Of a DNA stretch of 64,000 nucleotides, positions 19,321-34,400 are shown one piece after another; the stretch's first letter is position 1; every line of letters begins with the position of its first letter. Position numbers and translations under genes: made by a program. Below the pieces are notes generated by a model, which worked only from the letters and a program-made list of their open reading frames with translations, was not told where the DNA came from and made no database searches. This DNA comes from Owenia fusiformis (lineage: Eukaryota > Annelida > Polychaeta > Sabellida > Oweniidae), in the NCBI GenBank assembly GCA_903813345.2, contig CAIIXF020000001.1:23083915-23147914 (forward strand), in the 5' to 3' direction.

Positions 19321-19413
19321 TCATATAGTTACTTGTTTCCCTGGTGATTTAACAACAGCAACATTACTACCAAATCTAGCTTGCTCTTCCCCATAACGTA
19401 ATTCATAGGTGGC
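19321..19413 (-). CDS. GPLD1 recovered exon 18 (last FG-GAP blade)
   Basis: Acceptor ATTCCAG, phase 0. Encodes ATYELRYGEEQARFGSNVAV and VKSPGKQ, then VTI and TGA if read through. Human GPLD1 continues past the equivalent QVVI for about 20 residues. A donor-like GTAACT after GKQ could splice to an unfound last exon, but the QVTI match favours read-through with an early stop. Confidence 0.8.
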   Translation of the reverse strand, partial: ATYELRYGEEQARFGSNVAVVKSPGKQVTI

Positions 19414-22400
19414 CTGGAATAGCAAAGGACACACAATCTTACATTCAGACAACATATATACATGTACATAGTGTGAATAGTTCTATAAATGTCAGTTAGG
19501 CCAAGGCTCTTGACCAATCAAAAGCTTTTGCATTGATGATGAGACAACCCATTTTGAATGCTACAGAAAACAATGCAGAAAAATCTTATTGCAGTAACAG
19601 CTTATGAATATCCATGTACCATTCCTACTTCTCATATTTTTTAGATTGAAATCAATTTCATTCTTTTTGTTCCTGTCGTGGAGGTACGATATTGAAAGAC
19701 AACGACATTTCAGAAAATGAACTGCTGGAAAAATCCTTGGTAAGATCAACTTACTGAGTGCTGGGGGCAAGGTACTACTAGCGACATCTGAGGGCAGTCT
19801 GTGGTTGTAGAATTAAATTCTGGGAAGCGATCATAATTGGACATGTAGATATAGACTCTGCCTTCCTCAGCTAAAAAACACATTATCCCATTATACATGT
19901 AGTGCTGTACTAGTAAGCATACAATTACATGTAGTGTGCCTGTACCACAGACTAGTTCATTTGAACGCTTCTGTTACTCCATCCAAAGCCACATCTGGAA
20001 GATGTTGGCTATTAAGCAAAAGTTTTTCACTTTCCTTTTGGATTTTGAAACGACCAGACAGTCTGCAATATGGAAGTGTGTTTCTTAAATCTGAATAGAG
20101 ATTAGTATTCGTGAAAGGGGAACCGCTGTCCACCTGGGAATGCTGACTCATCAGTCTCATTCATAATAATCCATTAGTCAAGCCTCAAGGCATCGTGCTC
20201 ATCATTAGAGGGGTGAATGGAAACTTGATGCGATACTAATGAATCTAGGTTCATAGAACAAATACAGTAAAACCTTCAAAGTGGAACACCTTTGTTGGTA
20301 GAACACCTCCTAATTTGAACATTATTTCAAAATATCAAACTTTAAAATGTTCTTCTAACGCATATCGAGTTTTACTGTATACCATACCTCCATAAAGTTC
20401 CCCTGTGATGTCATCCGTTCTCAGGGGTGCAGTGATGATCAGGTCATCTAAACCATCGCCATCTATATCACTGAACTGGAATATAACACAACAGCTGATA
20501 ACATTGCATGGTTAGTTTGAGGATCCTGGGAGTGGCTCATTTGAAATAACATGTGATAAAGTTGATAATGTATTCATTCTAATGAATTGTGTTTTTATAA
20601 TTTTTGTAGTTTTGTGTAACTTTTATAGTTTTGTACACATAATAATGAAGCAATACTAATAATTATATATATCACACTTTCACAAACACCGATGCTTACT
20701 AAATTTCAATTGTATAATTTGTACAGCATAGTATTAATCTACAATACAACTAAACAGAGTTGTACAGTAAAACCTGTGTATATTGATCATTTTTTGCCAA
20801 GTAAAAATGTTCAGTGTTTGTAGGTATACATGGATGGTTATTTATAGAATGGTCTGAACTCTGAAGTAGATATTTTGAATTTTCTAACTGTCCCCTCCAC
20901 TAATTACAGAGAATATGACAGCTTTCTTTTAAGGGTCATACCTGTAGATGGTGCCCAAACCTATCATAGCGCCTGTCACCAGAGAATGTAGCAACAAGAT
21001 ACTTGTCATCAGATAGTAGTCTAGAGACATTGTACATGAGGACAGTACCAGCTTGTGTGACGCTTACTGGTAAACCTAACACACTACCAGAAACAGCTAA
21101 GAAAATAGAGACACAAATGTGAAAAATCAACTTGGAAAATTCTTTGAAATGTCTTGAATTTACCTAATGTTTTATACTTATTACTATTATAATATAAGAC
21201 CACCACTCCCAATGAAAAAATGCAATATTGGACATAAGATTCAATCAATATTAAGATGATATTACATTTAGGTATCTCATATGTCATTATTCTCTATAAA
21301 CAGGTGAACTGCACTGACATCTATTTTCAAACTTCTAATTCTTATCACCAAAGCCTATGACGGTAGAGGTACCAATAAAGCCACTTACTGTTCTATCTGA
21401 GATAAACATTCAAAGATAATTTCAAAATCATGCAGTATTTCACCATTTAGAGCAGTTTTCGCTTGATTTTAGTCAAATGTGAACCTCCTTGATTTTTTCA
21501 GAAAGTCAACCCCGCTTGGCAAAAGCTAGCTAAGGGCCTGTAGAAGTTACATAGTTGCTAATATAAACTTACAGTTGCTGGGCATGCTTATAGCCAACAT
21601 ATCTGTGTATTTCTCGTAAGGCATCCCAACAGAGAAACTGTGTCCAAGGTTGCTGAATTCCTCCCTCCCTTCAAATAGATGGATGAGAGAGGGTGGTCGG
21701 TACACATAAAACTTCCCTACACTCTGGGTATCCTCATCAGAAAATGTACAATTTGGACTGAAACATAACAAAACATGTTTATAGTGGCCTGGACACCTAC
21801 TTGAAAATACAGTTATGTCAAATCTCCAACTTTCCTTCAACAATCTATAACTTATTTTAGCTCATTTTGGAATTTCTATAACTCTTTGAAATTGAAAAAT
21901 GCACTTTTATCTTTTGGAGTAAATGAATCACATACTGTTTCTTGTGTATGTAACTTTTTAGTATCAACTGTTTTTATGACATAAATAAACATTTTCATTA
22001 AGAAGTATTGTAATGTTTTTTAACACAAAAGGGATATACATTTCTTATTTTAATCCGAATGAACACGTATCACTCATATCTAGAGTTCTTTCCCATTTAC
22101 ATCAACTGAACAGGGTTTTAAACACTAGCAAATTGGAAAGTGCTTGTTTAGCAACTTCAGTCCTTTACACCAACAATGTAATGTGAATATTCATCACATT
22201 AAGTATTTAGAAACATGTTCAATTGAGCAAACGCTCTCATAGAAAACAATGTGAGTTCTCACATGGCTGTCTCGGGTATTATTCATCCACATTGATGATA
22301 AATTTGTAAACTTTTGTCTTCAAACAACACAATCTAATACTTGCAGAAAAGGAGTGTTTTCTAAACACTTATGCCATGCTCATTTGACTGAAATATGAAA

Positions 22401-25400
22401 CAGTAATTAGGATTTGCAATTCTCTATAGCTTACATTTGGCATTTTCTGTATGTAGGGGCTCCAACCATGACCCACATTCCACTGAGACTTGTCTTCTTG
22501 ACCTTGACATCATAGCCGAACCAGGAATAATCCTGTTCCCCATCTACTCTCCAATCAAAGTCTAAAGTTGTCAAAGAGACGTGGCCTTCAAAAATATAAA
22601 CATACATACTGTATTCTATACAACCTGGTATATCAGTTACAGGTCTTCTTGGACTGTCATTATATTGGTGCATTTATCATTATATTTATAGTTTAATATG
22701 AAATGGAGCACTTTATTTTTTAGTAAAATTTATTTGATATCTGATAGGTTTGGTAACTAACAGGCATAGTATATTATTGATGACTATAAAGTTCAGTTTT
22801 TATGGGCCATTAATTTACAGTACTTCTCCAGTACTTTAGTATTACAAAGCTAAACTCCCCCAAAATTACCAACCTTTTTGGTAGACTGATTTAGCATAGA
22901 TGGCGCCTACAAATCCCCGGAGTGCACTTCCATTAACTACAGGCGCGAATGGAGCTCCAATGACAAGGTCATTGTATGTGTCCCCATTCAGATCTCCACT
23001 GCTGAGAGAGTAACCAAGGTTACAATAGACTGCCTGGAGATATGCAAGGAATCAAATCTAAGTACAGGGTGGTAAAAAAAATGGAAACCCTTATACTATT
23101 TTCCTCATATATTTGTCATTTTAAGACATAACTCCCTGATATTTTGCACATTTGTACATCATCCAATTTCCTATCAGCCTACTTTATATCATCAGGCCTG
23201 TCAACTGTCCCGCAATTTGCGTATTTGTCACGCATTTGCTGAAGAATTTGAAGTCACGCCAGTTATTTTTGCGTGACAGAAAATGTCACGCAAATACGCA
23301 TTTTACCTGGTAATTGTCAAGCAAAAATATTTATGTAGAAAAATTTCTAAAAAAGATGGTCTACACAGCAAAAATACAAACGCCGTAAAAAATGTACGCA
23401 TTTCGTTCGGACTTTTCACGCGAATTACGTTTATGTCACGCATTCCGTTCGGAATTTCCGTACCTACCCCCCCCCCGTTGATGGTTGTTTTTAACGCGAG
23501 CGTAGCGAGAGCGAAAAATTTGAGGTGTTCAAAATTTGGCAAGATGTAATAAAATTTAAACCAAGGTGTTCAAAATTTGGATCAAGGTGTTCAGATTTGG
23601 ACCAAAGTGTCCACATTTTGAGGGGAGGTGTTCAACATTGCCAAGTCACTCATGTTAGGTGTGCCCAAGTTGACAGGCCTGTATCATGACCATCAGATTG
23701 ATAGTCACAATGTTACAGCACTTTACAGAACATGCCCTAGTGGCCACTATTGCGCTATCGGGCCACCTGCACTGGCCGTCCAAAATGTCCCTACCTGTAG
23801 GGATATGGCAAGGAAAAAGTGTATGAGAATGACCTCAGGACAATCACAAACCTCAAAAGTGAGACCATCCATATCATTCAGGCCATACCTGCTGAGGAGT
23901 GCATTCGGCCCATTGACAACTGTGCAGGTTTGCCTACAGCGCGATGATGGCCAAACTTGAAGCATGTTATTCAAAGTGCTGTAAAATTGTGACTATCAGT
24001 CTGATGGTCATAAAATTTGGTAGGGTGGTAGATGTACAAATGTGTGAAATATCAGGGAGTAATTCCTTAAAATGGCAAAGATATTAGGAAAATGCAGGGT
24101 TTCCATTTTTTTGACCACCCTGTATAAGGTTTTCTAGAATGTACATGTACATACACAACAGATGTGATATAATTCTACTTTCTACTTGACATTTTTAGCC
24201 AGTGTGTATTGCCTGGCAATATACAGGGTGTCAAATATGCAGTCTGTTCTCCCCCTTAACATTTTTGATTTAAAAATAACATATGGTTATTATATATCAT
24301 CTTAAAGGGAATCACACACCAAAATTCAGACTCATTGGTTAAATTCCCAAATTTTTAGAGCATTTTTAGTGATGTCAATTTTTCACATTTTTAATAGTTT
24401 GTATGTAATCCCCAAGCAGCTCAGACAGCCTCAGTTCTACAAAGATATGGTTCAAAAATGTTCATACGAGGGGTGGTGCACTTTCCAGGCTTCTAAGAGC
24501 TTTCTTGAAACATTTGAGCAAAATTTCATGGCTATGAAGTTTCTCCTCTGGTCATAAGGTTTTCTATGAAACACACATGTTTTATATTATAGATAGAGAT
24601 GTACAAACCTGACATTCCACAGTGAGGTCTGGTACTGAAGACAAAAAACCTCCTGGTCTACCATAGTACACATACACTCTGCCCTGAAAAAATGGGTGAA
24701 ATATATTCTAGACAGGGATTAACCACGAATTCTTGATAGATAAGGTATACTGAACACAAATCTTGATAAGCTAACAGGATAACTCATCCTTAAGACAAGT
24801 CATCCCAAGGCAACTCATCTATAAGGTAAGTCATCTAAAAGACAACTGGCCAAAGAAAGTCATACCGAGTACATGTATAACTGGCAAAAGACAAGTCATA
24901 CCAAAGACAACTGGTCAAACACAAGTCATCCCAAAGACAAAAGCCCAACCACATGTCATACCAAAGACAAAAGGCTAAAGACAGGTCATCCCAAGAAAGG
25001 TTATCTTTAAAAGCTCATCCCAGGACAACACTACCCAAAACAAGTTATCCCAAGGCAACTCATCTGTAAGGTAAGTCATCCCAAAGTCAAGTGGCCAAAG
25101 AAAGTCATACCAAGTACAACTGGCAAAAAGACAAGTCATACCAAATACAGCTGGCAAAAGACAAGTCATACCAAAGACAACAAGTCAAAGACAAGTCATC
25201 CCAAAGACAAAAGGCCAAAGACAGATAATCCCAAGAAAAGTTATCTTTAAATAGCTCATCCCAAGAAAACTCATCCAAAAACAAGTCATCCCAAGACAAG
25301 TCATCCCAAAGACAATTAATCCCAAGACAAGTCATCCCAAAGACAATTAATCCCAAGAAAAGTCATTCCAAAGACAACTAATCCCAAGACAAGTCATTCC

Positions 25401-28400
25401 AAAGACAACTAATCCGAAGACAACTAATCCCAAGACAAGTCATCCCAAGACAAGTCATTCCAAGACAAGTCATTCCAAAGACAACTAATCCCAAGACAGG
25501 TCATTCCAAGAAAAGTCACCCCAAGACATCTCATCCCAAGACAACTAATCCCAAGACAAGTCATTCCAAGACAAGTCATTCCAAAGACAACTAATCCCAA
25601 GACAAGTCATTCCAAGAAAAGTCATCCCAAGACATCTCATCCCAAGACAAGTCATTCCAAGAAAAGTCATCCCAAGACATCTCATCCCAAGACAACTAAT
25701 CCCAAGACAAATCATCCCAAAGACAATTAATCCCAAGACAATTAATCCCAAGACAAGTCATTCCAAAGACAACTAATCCCAAGACAAGTCATTCCAAGAA
25801 AAGTCATCCCAAGACATCTCATCCCAAGACAACTAATCCCAAGACAAATCATCCCAAAGACAATTAATCCCAAGACAATTAATCCCAAGACAAGTCATTC
25901 CAAAGACAACTAATCCCAAGACAAGTCATTCCAAGAAAAGTCATCCCAAGACAACACATCCAAAGACAAATCATCCAACATACATCATCATAAAAAAGAT
26001 AAATGACAGCAATAACAATTACCCCTTTTTTCAAATCTTTAATTTTGCAAGACAGTATAATAAAAATATGAATTATGAAATAATAACATTCAACATATTA
26101 ATAGTTTTTAGCTCTCAAGGGTGAACTATTGTATTGAGAGCTATACAATAAAAGTACAAACACACATTATGTGTGTGGTTGTACTAAATGTACTGAGAGA
26201 TAAGTAATTGCCACTCAGTTATTTTTTGATCAGATAATCCGTTTAATTTTGACATTAAGCTCATTTTATAGTATTTTTATAATAAAAAACACTTGAAAAA
26301 TTGATATCGAGTTATATTTTTATATTCAACAAATCTCCCTTCACATGTAATGTTTGAAAAATTGATATTGATCATAAAAGTATTTTTGAACTCAAATTAA
26401 TTTCTGCCATCAATATCTGTTGAAATGAAGAGGCTGTCAAGAAAATTTGCTACGTAACACGTACACTTTCATCTTTAGATCAAACAAACCTGCCTTTATG
26501 TTTGAAAAACTGATATTGATCATAAAACTACTTTCACCTAAATTTTAGCCATCAATGCCTGTTGCAATGACGCAGCTGTCAAGAAAACTACATTTTCACC
26601 TTTTAATCCAACAAACCCAGCTTTTATATGCTTAATACTTACTGTATATTGAAGTACTTTTGATCCAATAGATGGCGCACCAACTGCAAGGTCAGGGTAG
26701 CCATCCCTGTTAATGTCAACTATCGCAAGTGAGCTGCCAAATCTTCCATTCTCCTGAAAGAATAACAAAAAAATGAATATCCCCTTACTATCAGAATGGT
26801 CGGACTCTTACAGATGATTAGACACATTTTACTGATAAGATATTTACAAAAAAACAATATTTTTTCTTCAACCTAGCCAACCATCTATTGCCTCAGCCTC
26901 CGACCTTGTACTGTATTGTTAAATCTAATGATAATGAAGGTGATAAAAAAGCTTATGTGCTTACATTGGACCAACAGTTGGACAAATAGACGGATGGACT
27001 GAATGACGGATCAATGAATGCATGCCTATCCAATCCCATGAGCCGCGCAAAACCTGAATGAATCTTGTTCTGGCTCCACAATATAGATGAATAAGATATT
27101 CTCAATGACATTAAAGGTATCAACTTAGTCGGTTGGATATAATTTATTTAAAAGGTATTTTGGAGATAAGCAAGATTTTCTTTACCTTATATGGGCCTGA
27201 GATGGTGAAGTTGGACACGTCATCTAGGTCAATGTTGAAGCCACTAGGTAATCCTATCCTTGAACCTAAAATTATATGATAAGTGAAATAGGTGATGTAA
27301 ATGGAGAAATTCAGAAGATATTCAAAGGAGTCCTAAAAGTGGTACCCTCAATTTATGTACAATTGTATAATGTCATTTCAGGCTTTTATACATTGTATGG
27401 GACTTGAAAAGAATTATGTTGAATATTTTTATCAATCAGATGAATATGAGAGGTTGTCAATATATTGATATTCTCACATGTTATAATCATGTAAGCTATG
27501 ATATGCTTCACTCCCTATAAGCAATTGTCCATGAAGAATCTGAAATACCATCTTGATTCATCAAGGCATTACAATGATTGAGGGAATACACTGGTTTAAC
27601 ACACAGTCTTTGGTTTACACATGGGCTTTCAACTAGTCTAGTTGAAAGCCCATGGTTTACAGTATGCTGAAATACACTGATGAGGTTTTAGAAACATGTG
27701 CTTTAGGGGCGGGGTCAAAATATCAATGTTCATATGGAGACGAAAGTAATTTCGTTTGGACAACAACCCCCCCACCCCCCCCTCTAGACGAAAGCTTAGG
27801 TCACTTCAAAAAAACATTGATTAATAATCGTATCCTATTTGCCGGGTTATTATTATGGTGAATTAACACACGTTCGCAATTTAACTGCATTGAACTCTTC
27901 AAAAGGAGGAGGGAAAAGTACGGAATTTATTTGAAAAATGATCGAATTATCGTCTTTATCTACCGATATTTTGGACCTATCACACAAAAAAGCTCACGAA
28001 CTATTGAAAACAAGCCTTTTTATCAGAACATAGCGCCAGAAAAAGTGGGTAAGTCCAATTATTTTTTGTATGTCAGTGCCCAAAAACCCCCTCCCCCTCG
28101 CGAAAGTACTTTCGTCTCCATATGAACATCGATATTTTGACCCCGCCCCTTAATTATACAGAGAAAGGCCTCTGTGATGAAGTTTGCAACATTTACATGT
28201 ACAGTTACAGTAGTCTAGATGAAAACAAAGCATTTATCATTGAACCTTGTTTTGGAGTATATACAATGTTTAATTGCATTTTTTGATAGTTAGACATGTC
28301 CTGATCAAAAAGCCACAAATATGCAGTTGTAGTAGGTTGAGCGTTTTTTTCTATTGTCTTTTTAAAATTATGTAATATTTCTGAAAGGGGGCGTGGCACA

Positions 28401-31400
28401 TTTGGTAGTATTCATGTATTTATATGGAGTTAAATATCCCTTATCAGTTATTTCTGTTTAATTTATGACTTGCAATACACATATCTACCTGTGAACATTC
28501 TCTCTCTGAAAAAATACAGTAATTATGCAAATTAAGTCATTAAATCAACACTACCAGAACAATGTAAACTAAGTGCAGTAGCGATTGTCTGATTTTTATA
28601 ACGGGTTCACCTTTGGTAGAACAGAGATTTGGTATCATTGTAAAGCTAAGAATGTAAATGTGTTACAAGTGGAGTTAATTTCACTTGAATAACATAACCC
28701 TAAATTAGAGTAGAATAAATACGATCTAGTATTTCAATTATGAGTATAGGGGTAAAAGAAGTGTATAACAACTGCGTTTTTATGCATATTGATTAGCTTA
28801 CTAATTAGCATATAAATTTTAATTCCTTTTTTACATCAAGTCAATTTGATTATTTGTGCAATATAATACACTATGATATCGCAGTCTTAGCTTGTATTCG
28901 CGAACGCAACTAACGCCGTCGGCTACGTGTAGTAGCAGATAGAGTTGAAATTACATATTCAGTATTAAAACAACTTTGCTTATAAAATCTTCATTTCTTT
29001 TTTTTTAATTGTAATATGTAATCCAGTTCATTCTGACACTAATCTTATTTTATTTAAGATTTAAATTTTAAAAATACACTTCATTATAGAATATTGATTC
29101 CAAAAGATACCCCATTTCATCATTGTGAATTCGTATTTTTTCAGAAAAAAAACTAGTAGGCCAATTAGTATTACTGTAATATTCTGAAGATATAATTTTG
29201 CTCCTAGACACCCTGCTCTTGTTATAGATACGAACAGGACTAATACGTTACAAATGAACACCGTAAATAGTTGAATTCTATCTATTCATTTATTTGCGAT
29301 AACCTGTGTGGCATTTTGTCTTGTTAATGTTGCAAGATTATCTTTTAATGTAAAGTTGGCATTAATTTTTGTCACTAGTTTGTCCATATGAGCCAAAACT
29401 CATTGATCATAAAAGAGTATACCGTTTCTACTTTTCTCATTTATTAAATTGTAATGTAATATATTTCATTCTGACACTAATCATATTTTATTTAAGATTT
29501 AAATTCTAATAATACACTTCATTATAAAATATTGATTCTAAAAGATACACTGTTGCTTCATTGTGAATTAGTAACTGTTCAGAAAAAAAACATTATCAAG
29601 AATCAAATTAAATGAGCAAATACTATGTTTTAATATTCTGATGAAACGATTTAGCTCCTAGACATCCCGCCCTTGTTTTAGATTTGAATGGGACTACTAT
29701 GCTACATAGGTCTACATGAACATAGTAAATGGTTAAATCCAGGATTCATGCATTCAGTTTCAAAAGGTGGTATTATTAATCTATTGTCACCTGATATAAT
29801 TGAAGCTAATACAAGTATTTCATAACTTCAAAGTATTTCCTAAACAATGACCTTTAACATGTAATAGCAGATAGACTTGAAATAACACATTCAGTATTAA
29901 AATAACTTTGCTTATAAAATCTTATATTTTACTTTATTCAACTGAAATTATTTAATTTAGTAATTTACATGATCAAGGAGGGAAATAAGTAATTATATCA
30001 AACATGTTATAAAAACGAGACATTAATGTCAATGATGCAATTCTTATATAATCTGGAACAATATCCAATTAACACATCTTCACTTGTATGTCTAAAATTG
30101 TTTGCAATAACCTCATATGTCTTGCTAATTCTGCTGCAAGATTATCTTTTAATGTCAATTAAGTTGGCATTTGTTTTGTCACTCGTTTCTCCGTATGAGC
30201 CAAGACTCAGCAGGATTAAATATTGATCATAAAAGAGTATAAGAATGAGTAATTTTGTGAGGTAAAGTGTTTCACAGGTCTGACCCTGTCTTACTTATAG
30301 AGTATTATTCCATGTTTGTTCTGAACATACTCGATTTAAGATTGTATATTTGTCTGGTTTGAATGTGGTAGAATTAGTGATTCTGAGTTTATATAATAAG
30401 GTTTTGTTTCTTGGAGCTGATGATTACATCATGATAAATTAATTACCCTACATACAATTCTGCTGATTTTTTCATAACACTTTTGTTATATCTCTAGCAC
30501 CAGCTACTGAGAATTTGAGGATTCTACCAGATGCCTTTAAAGGGTTCCGATTAGCATCCCATATAAAAACAATATGGCGGCTCCAGGCGAATCAACTGGA
30601 TCAGTCCATTTATAAGAAATAAGGGGAGTTCTGTAAAATCCAGTTTATTGAAATTGTCTTTGAGATAAAGTAATCCGTTTATAATGATTTTGAAAACGTT
30701 ATCCAAAGAGTGATTGCGTTCAAAGAATACATGTACAACAGCCAATATAAATCCTTGTATTAGAAACCGGTTTGTCTTGCTTTGTTTCATTTGTAGGATA
30801 TTTCATATGCCAAGCTGTGTGCTATTACGTTATGGGGAAATTTAGATGCCAATTTTTCCTTATTATACACAAATAGAAGATCCTGAAACTTCACCCATAA
30901 ATGTGGAATTGATTTGTCAAAATAAAAATCACCCTTTTATAAATGTGTGACGATCTATAATAGACTTATGCTATATAACAGTTAGAGGTATTGACACAAC
31001 GACCTCGAACCTGTGAACCCTTGAGTATTATTCCGGGATCGGGCCTTTTATACTAAACGGTGAGCAACACCAGAAACGAGCGTTCGATTTGCTAAACGAT
31101 ATGCGTCACCCTTTAAAGCGTTTAGAGAAAAACTTAACTGTAAAGGCCTTTTGTACTCCCCTCCCCCTTACACACTACCCTACCTCGATAGCGCATGCGC
31201 GAATTTTTTGGCTTTCAATCAGGTCGCTTTTGAGTATATCGACTGCTTAGTGAAAAGGTTAATACGTTTGGTGCTCGGAGTGAGTCAATATTGCTATTCG
31301 CTGAACTTCAGTGGTGCAATAGTGAAGTCCATGTTCCAAGTTATATGATAGTTGAAGAAATAATGTAAATAATATTGTTTTAAATTTTAAAATATTTGAT

Positions 31401-34400
31401 ATGTCATAGTACACGGTACACAGCTGCAAAAGTTGATCAATACAGGGTACAAGGAATGTAAATTGTTCAATAGTACAGGGAGCGAGAAAGTAAGCTGATT
31501 ATACAGACATACTATGTCCCGATCTCATGTATATTTACGTTGCAAACAGTGAAAATAATACTAAAAAGGCCGCCTGTTGATGCTTTGAGGTGTCATCAAT
31601 TGTTATTTAATCCAAATAAAGTAAACATTATTTAGTAGATTTAGACACGGGCTTTCAGGTCGTAAATGCATTTTAGTCATTAAATTAACAAGAACGCTAG
31701 ATTATACGTGTTACTAGGGTATCAAATTGAAATAAAATAACGAAATTAAATATAAACACGTAAGTGATAAATGACTATTGGCTATCAGGATTAATGACTA
31801 TCCGCTATTCAGAATAATTAAAATTGCGTGAACTACATGTAAAGAATCTTTCTATATAACCCCTTGAATGGTCTAATTCACTACCGTTCTAATAAACCGA
31901 TCATTTAAAATAGTTTGTTCAAAATACCATCATGCTACGACATTTTGTTCTTCACGATTTGCTGTAGAGGTGATATGACGTCGTATTTCTCTATTATTGT
32001 AAAAAAACTAATACCAGATCGATGTAGTTTTATATGACGTGTTGAATGTCAGATGTCATTTACATGTACAGTTACAGTAGTCTAGATGAAAACAAAGCAT
32101 TTATCATTGAACCTTGTTTTGGAGTATATACAATGTTTAATTGCATTTTTTGATAGTTAGACATGTCCTGATCAAAAAGCCACAAATATGCAGTTGTAGT
32201 AGGTTGAGCGTTTTTTTCTATTGTCTTTTTAAAATTATGTAATATTTCTGAAAGGGGGCGTGGCACATTTGGTAGTATTCATGTATTTATATGGAGTTAA
32301 ATATCCCTTATCAGTTATTTCTGTTTAATTTATGACTTGCAATACACATATCTACCTGTGAACATTCTCTCTCTGAAAAAATACAGTAATTATGCAAATT
32401 AAGTCATTAAATCAACACTACCAGAACAATGTAAAGTAAGTGCAGTAGCGATTGTCTGATTTTTATAACGGGTTCACCTTTGCTAGAACAGAGATTTGGT
32501 ATCATTGTAAAGCTAAGAATGTAAATGTGTTACAAGTGGAGTTAATTTCACTTGAATAACATAACCCTAAATTAGAGTAGAATAAATACGATCTAGTATT
32601 TCAATTATGAGTATAGGGGTAAAAGAAGTGTATAACAACTGCGTTTTTATGCATATTGATTAGCTTACTAATTAGCATATAAATTTTAATTCCTTTTTTA
32701 CATCAAGTCAATTTGATTATTTGTGCAATATAATACACTATGATATCGCAGTCTTAGCTTGTATTCGCGAACGCAACTAACGCCGTCGGCTACGTGTAGT
32801 AGCAGATAGAGTTGAAATTACATATTCAGTATTAAAACAACTTTGCTTATAAAATCTTCATTTCTTTTTTTTAATTGTAATATGTAATCCAGTTCATTCT
32901 GACACTAATCTTATTTTATTTAAGATTTAAATTTTAAAAATACACTTCATTATAGAATATTGATTCCAAAAGATACCCCATTTCATCATTGTGAATTCGT
33001 ATTTTTTCAGAAAAAAAACTAGTAGGCCAATTAGTATTACTGTTATATTCTGAAGAAATAATTTTGCTCCTAGACACCCTGCTCTTGTTATAGATACGAA
33101 CAGGACTAATATGTTACAAATGAACACCATAAATAGTTGAATTCTATCTATTCATTTATTTGCGATAACCTGTGTGGCATTTTGTCTAGTTAATGTTGCA
33201 AGATTATCTTTTAATGTAAAGTTGGCGTTAATTTTTGTCACTAGTTTGTCCATATGAGCCAAAACTCATTGATCATAAAAGAGTATACCGTTTCTACTTT
33301 TCTCATTTATTAAATTGTAATGTAATATATTTCATTCTGACACTAATCATATTTTATTTAAGATTTAAATTCTAAAAATACACTTCATTATAAAATATTG
33401 ATTCTAAAAGATACACTGTTGCTTCATTGTGAATTAGTAACTGTTCAGAAAAAAAACATTATCAAGAATCAAATTAAATGAGCAAATACTATGTTTTAAT
33501 ATTCTGATGAAACGATTTAGCTCCTAGACATCCCGCCCTTGTTTTAGATTTGAATGGGACTACTATGCTACATAGGTCTACATGAACATAGTAAATGGTT
33601 AAATCCAGGATTCATGCATTCAGTTTCAAAAGGTGGTATTATTAATCTATTGTCACCTGATATAATTGAAGCTAATACAAGTATTTCATAACTTCAAAGT
33701 ATTTCCTAAACAATGACCTTTAACATGTAATAGCAGATAGACTTGAAATAACACATTCAGTATTAAAATAACTTTGCTTATAAAATCTTATATTTTACTT
33801 TATTCAACTGAAATTATTTAATTTAGTAATTTACATGATCAAGGAGGGAAATAAGTAATTATATCAAACATGTTATAAAAACGAGACATTAATGTCAATG
33901 ATGCAATTCTTATATAATCTGGAACAATATCCAATTAACACATCTTCACTTGTATGTCTAAAATTGTTTGCAATAACCTCATATGTCTTGCTAATTCTGC
34001 TGCAAGATTATCTTTTAATGTCAATTAAGTTGGCATTTGTTTTGTCACTCGTTTCTCCACATGAGCCAAGACTCATCAGGATTAAATATTGATCATAAAA
34101 GAGTATAAGAATGAGTAATTTTGTGAGGTAAAGTGTTTCACAGGTCTGACCCTGTCTTACTTATAGAGTATTATTCCATGTTTGTTCTGAACATACTCGA
34201 TTTAAGATTGTATATTTGTCTGGTTTGAATGTGGTAGAATTAGTGATTCTGAGTTTATATAATAAGGTTTTGTTTCTTGGAGCTGATGATTACATCATGA
34301 TAAATTAATTACCCTGCATACAATTCTGCTGATTTTTTCATAACACTTTTGTTATATCTCTAGCACCAGCTACTGAGAATTTGAGGATTCTACCAGATGC

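Larger units (their letters stand above)
23065..24122 (+). mobile_element. Decayed Tc1/mariner-family transposon with long TIRs
   Basis: Starts CAGGGTGGTAAAAAAAATGG and ends CATTTTTTTGACCACCCTG, flanked by TA duplications (23063-23064 and 24123-24124). The inverted repeats extend about 200 bp inward and include CTCCCTGATATTT and ATGACCATCAGAYTGATAGT. The left arm is interrupted by the 489-bp MITE at 23193. A transposase remnant lies at 23741-23992. Confidence 0.85.
23034..24608 (-). other. GPLD1 intron 11 (1.6 kb)
   Basis: Mostly a decayed Tc1/mariner copy (23065-24122) with another MITE inserted in it. The last ~480 bp hold no recognised feature. Confidence 0.7.

Noticed and set aside
23283-23549. 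Opposed ORFs of 79-88 codons
   Set aside because: Entirely inside the 489-bp MITE; no domain and one frame mirrors the other.
24975-25751. Minus-strand ORFs of MGLIVFGMTCLG type
   Set aside because: Same 15-bp period artefact inside a GPLD1 intron.
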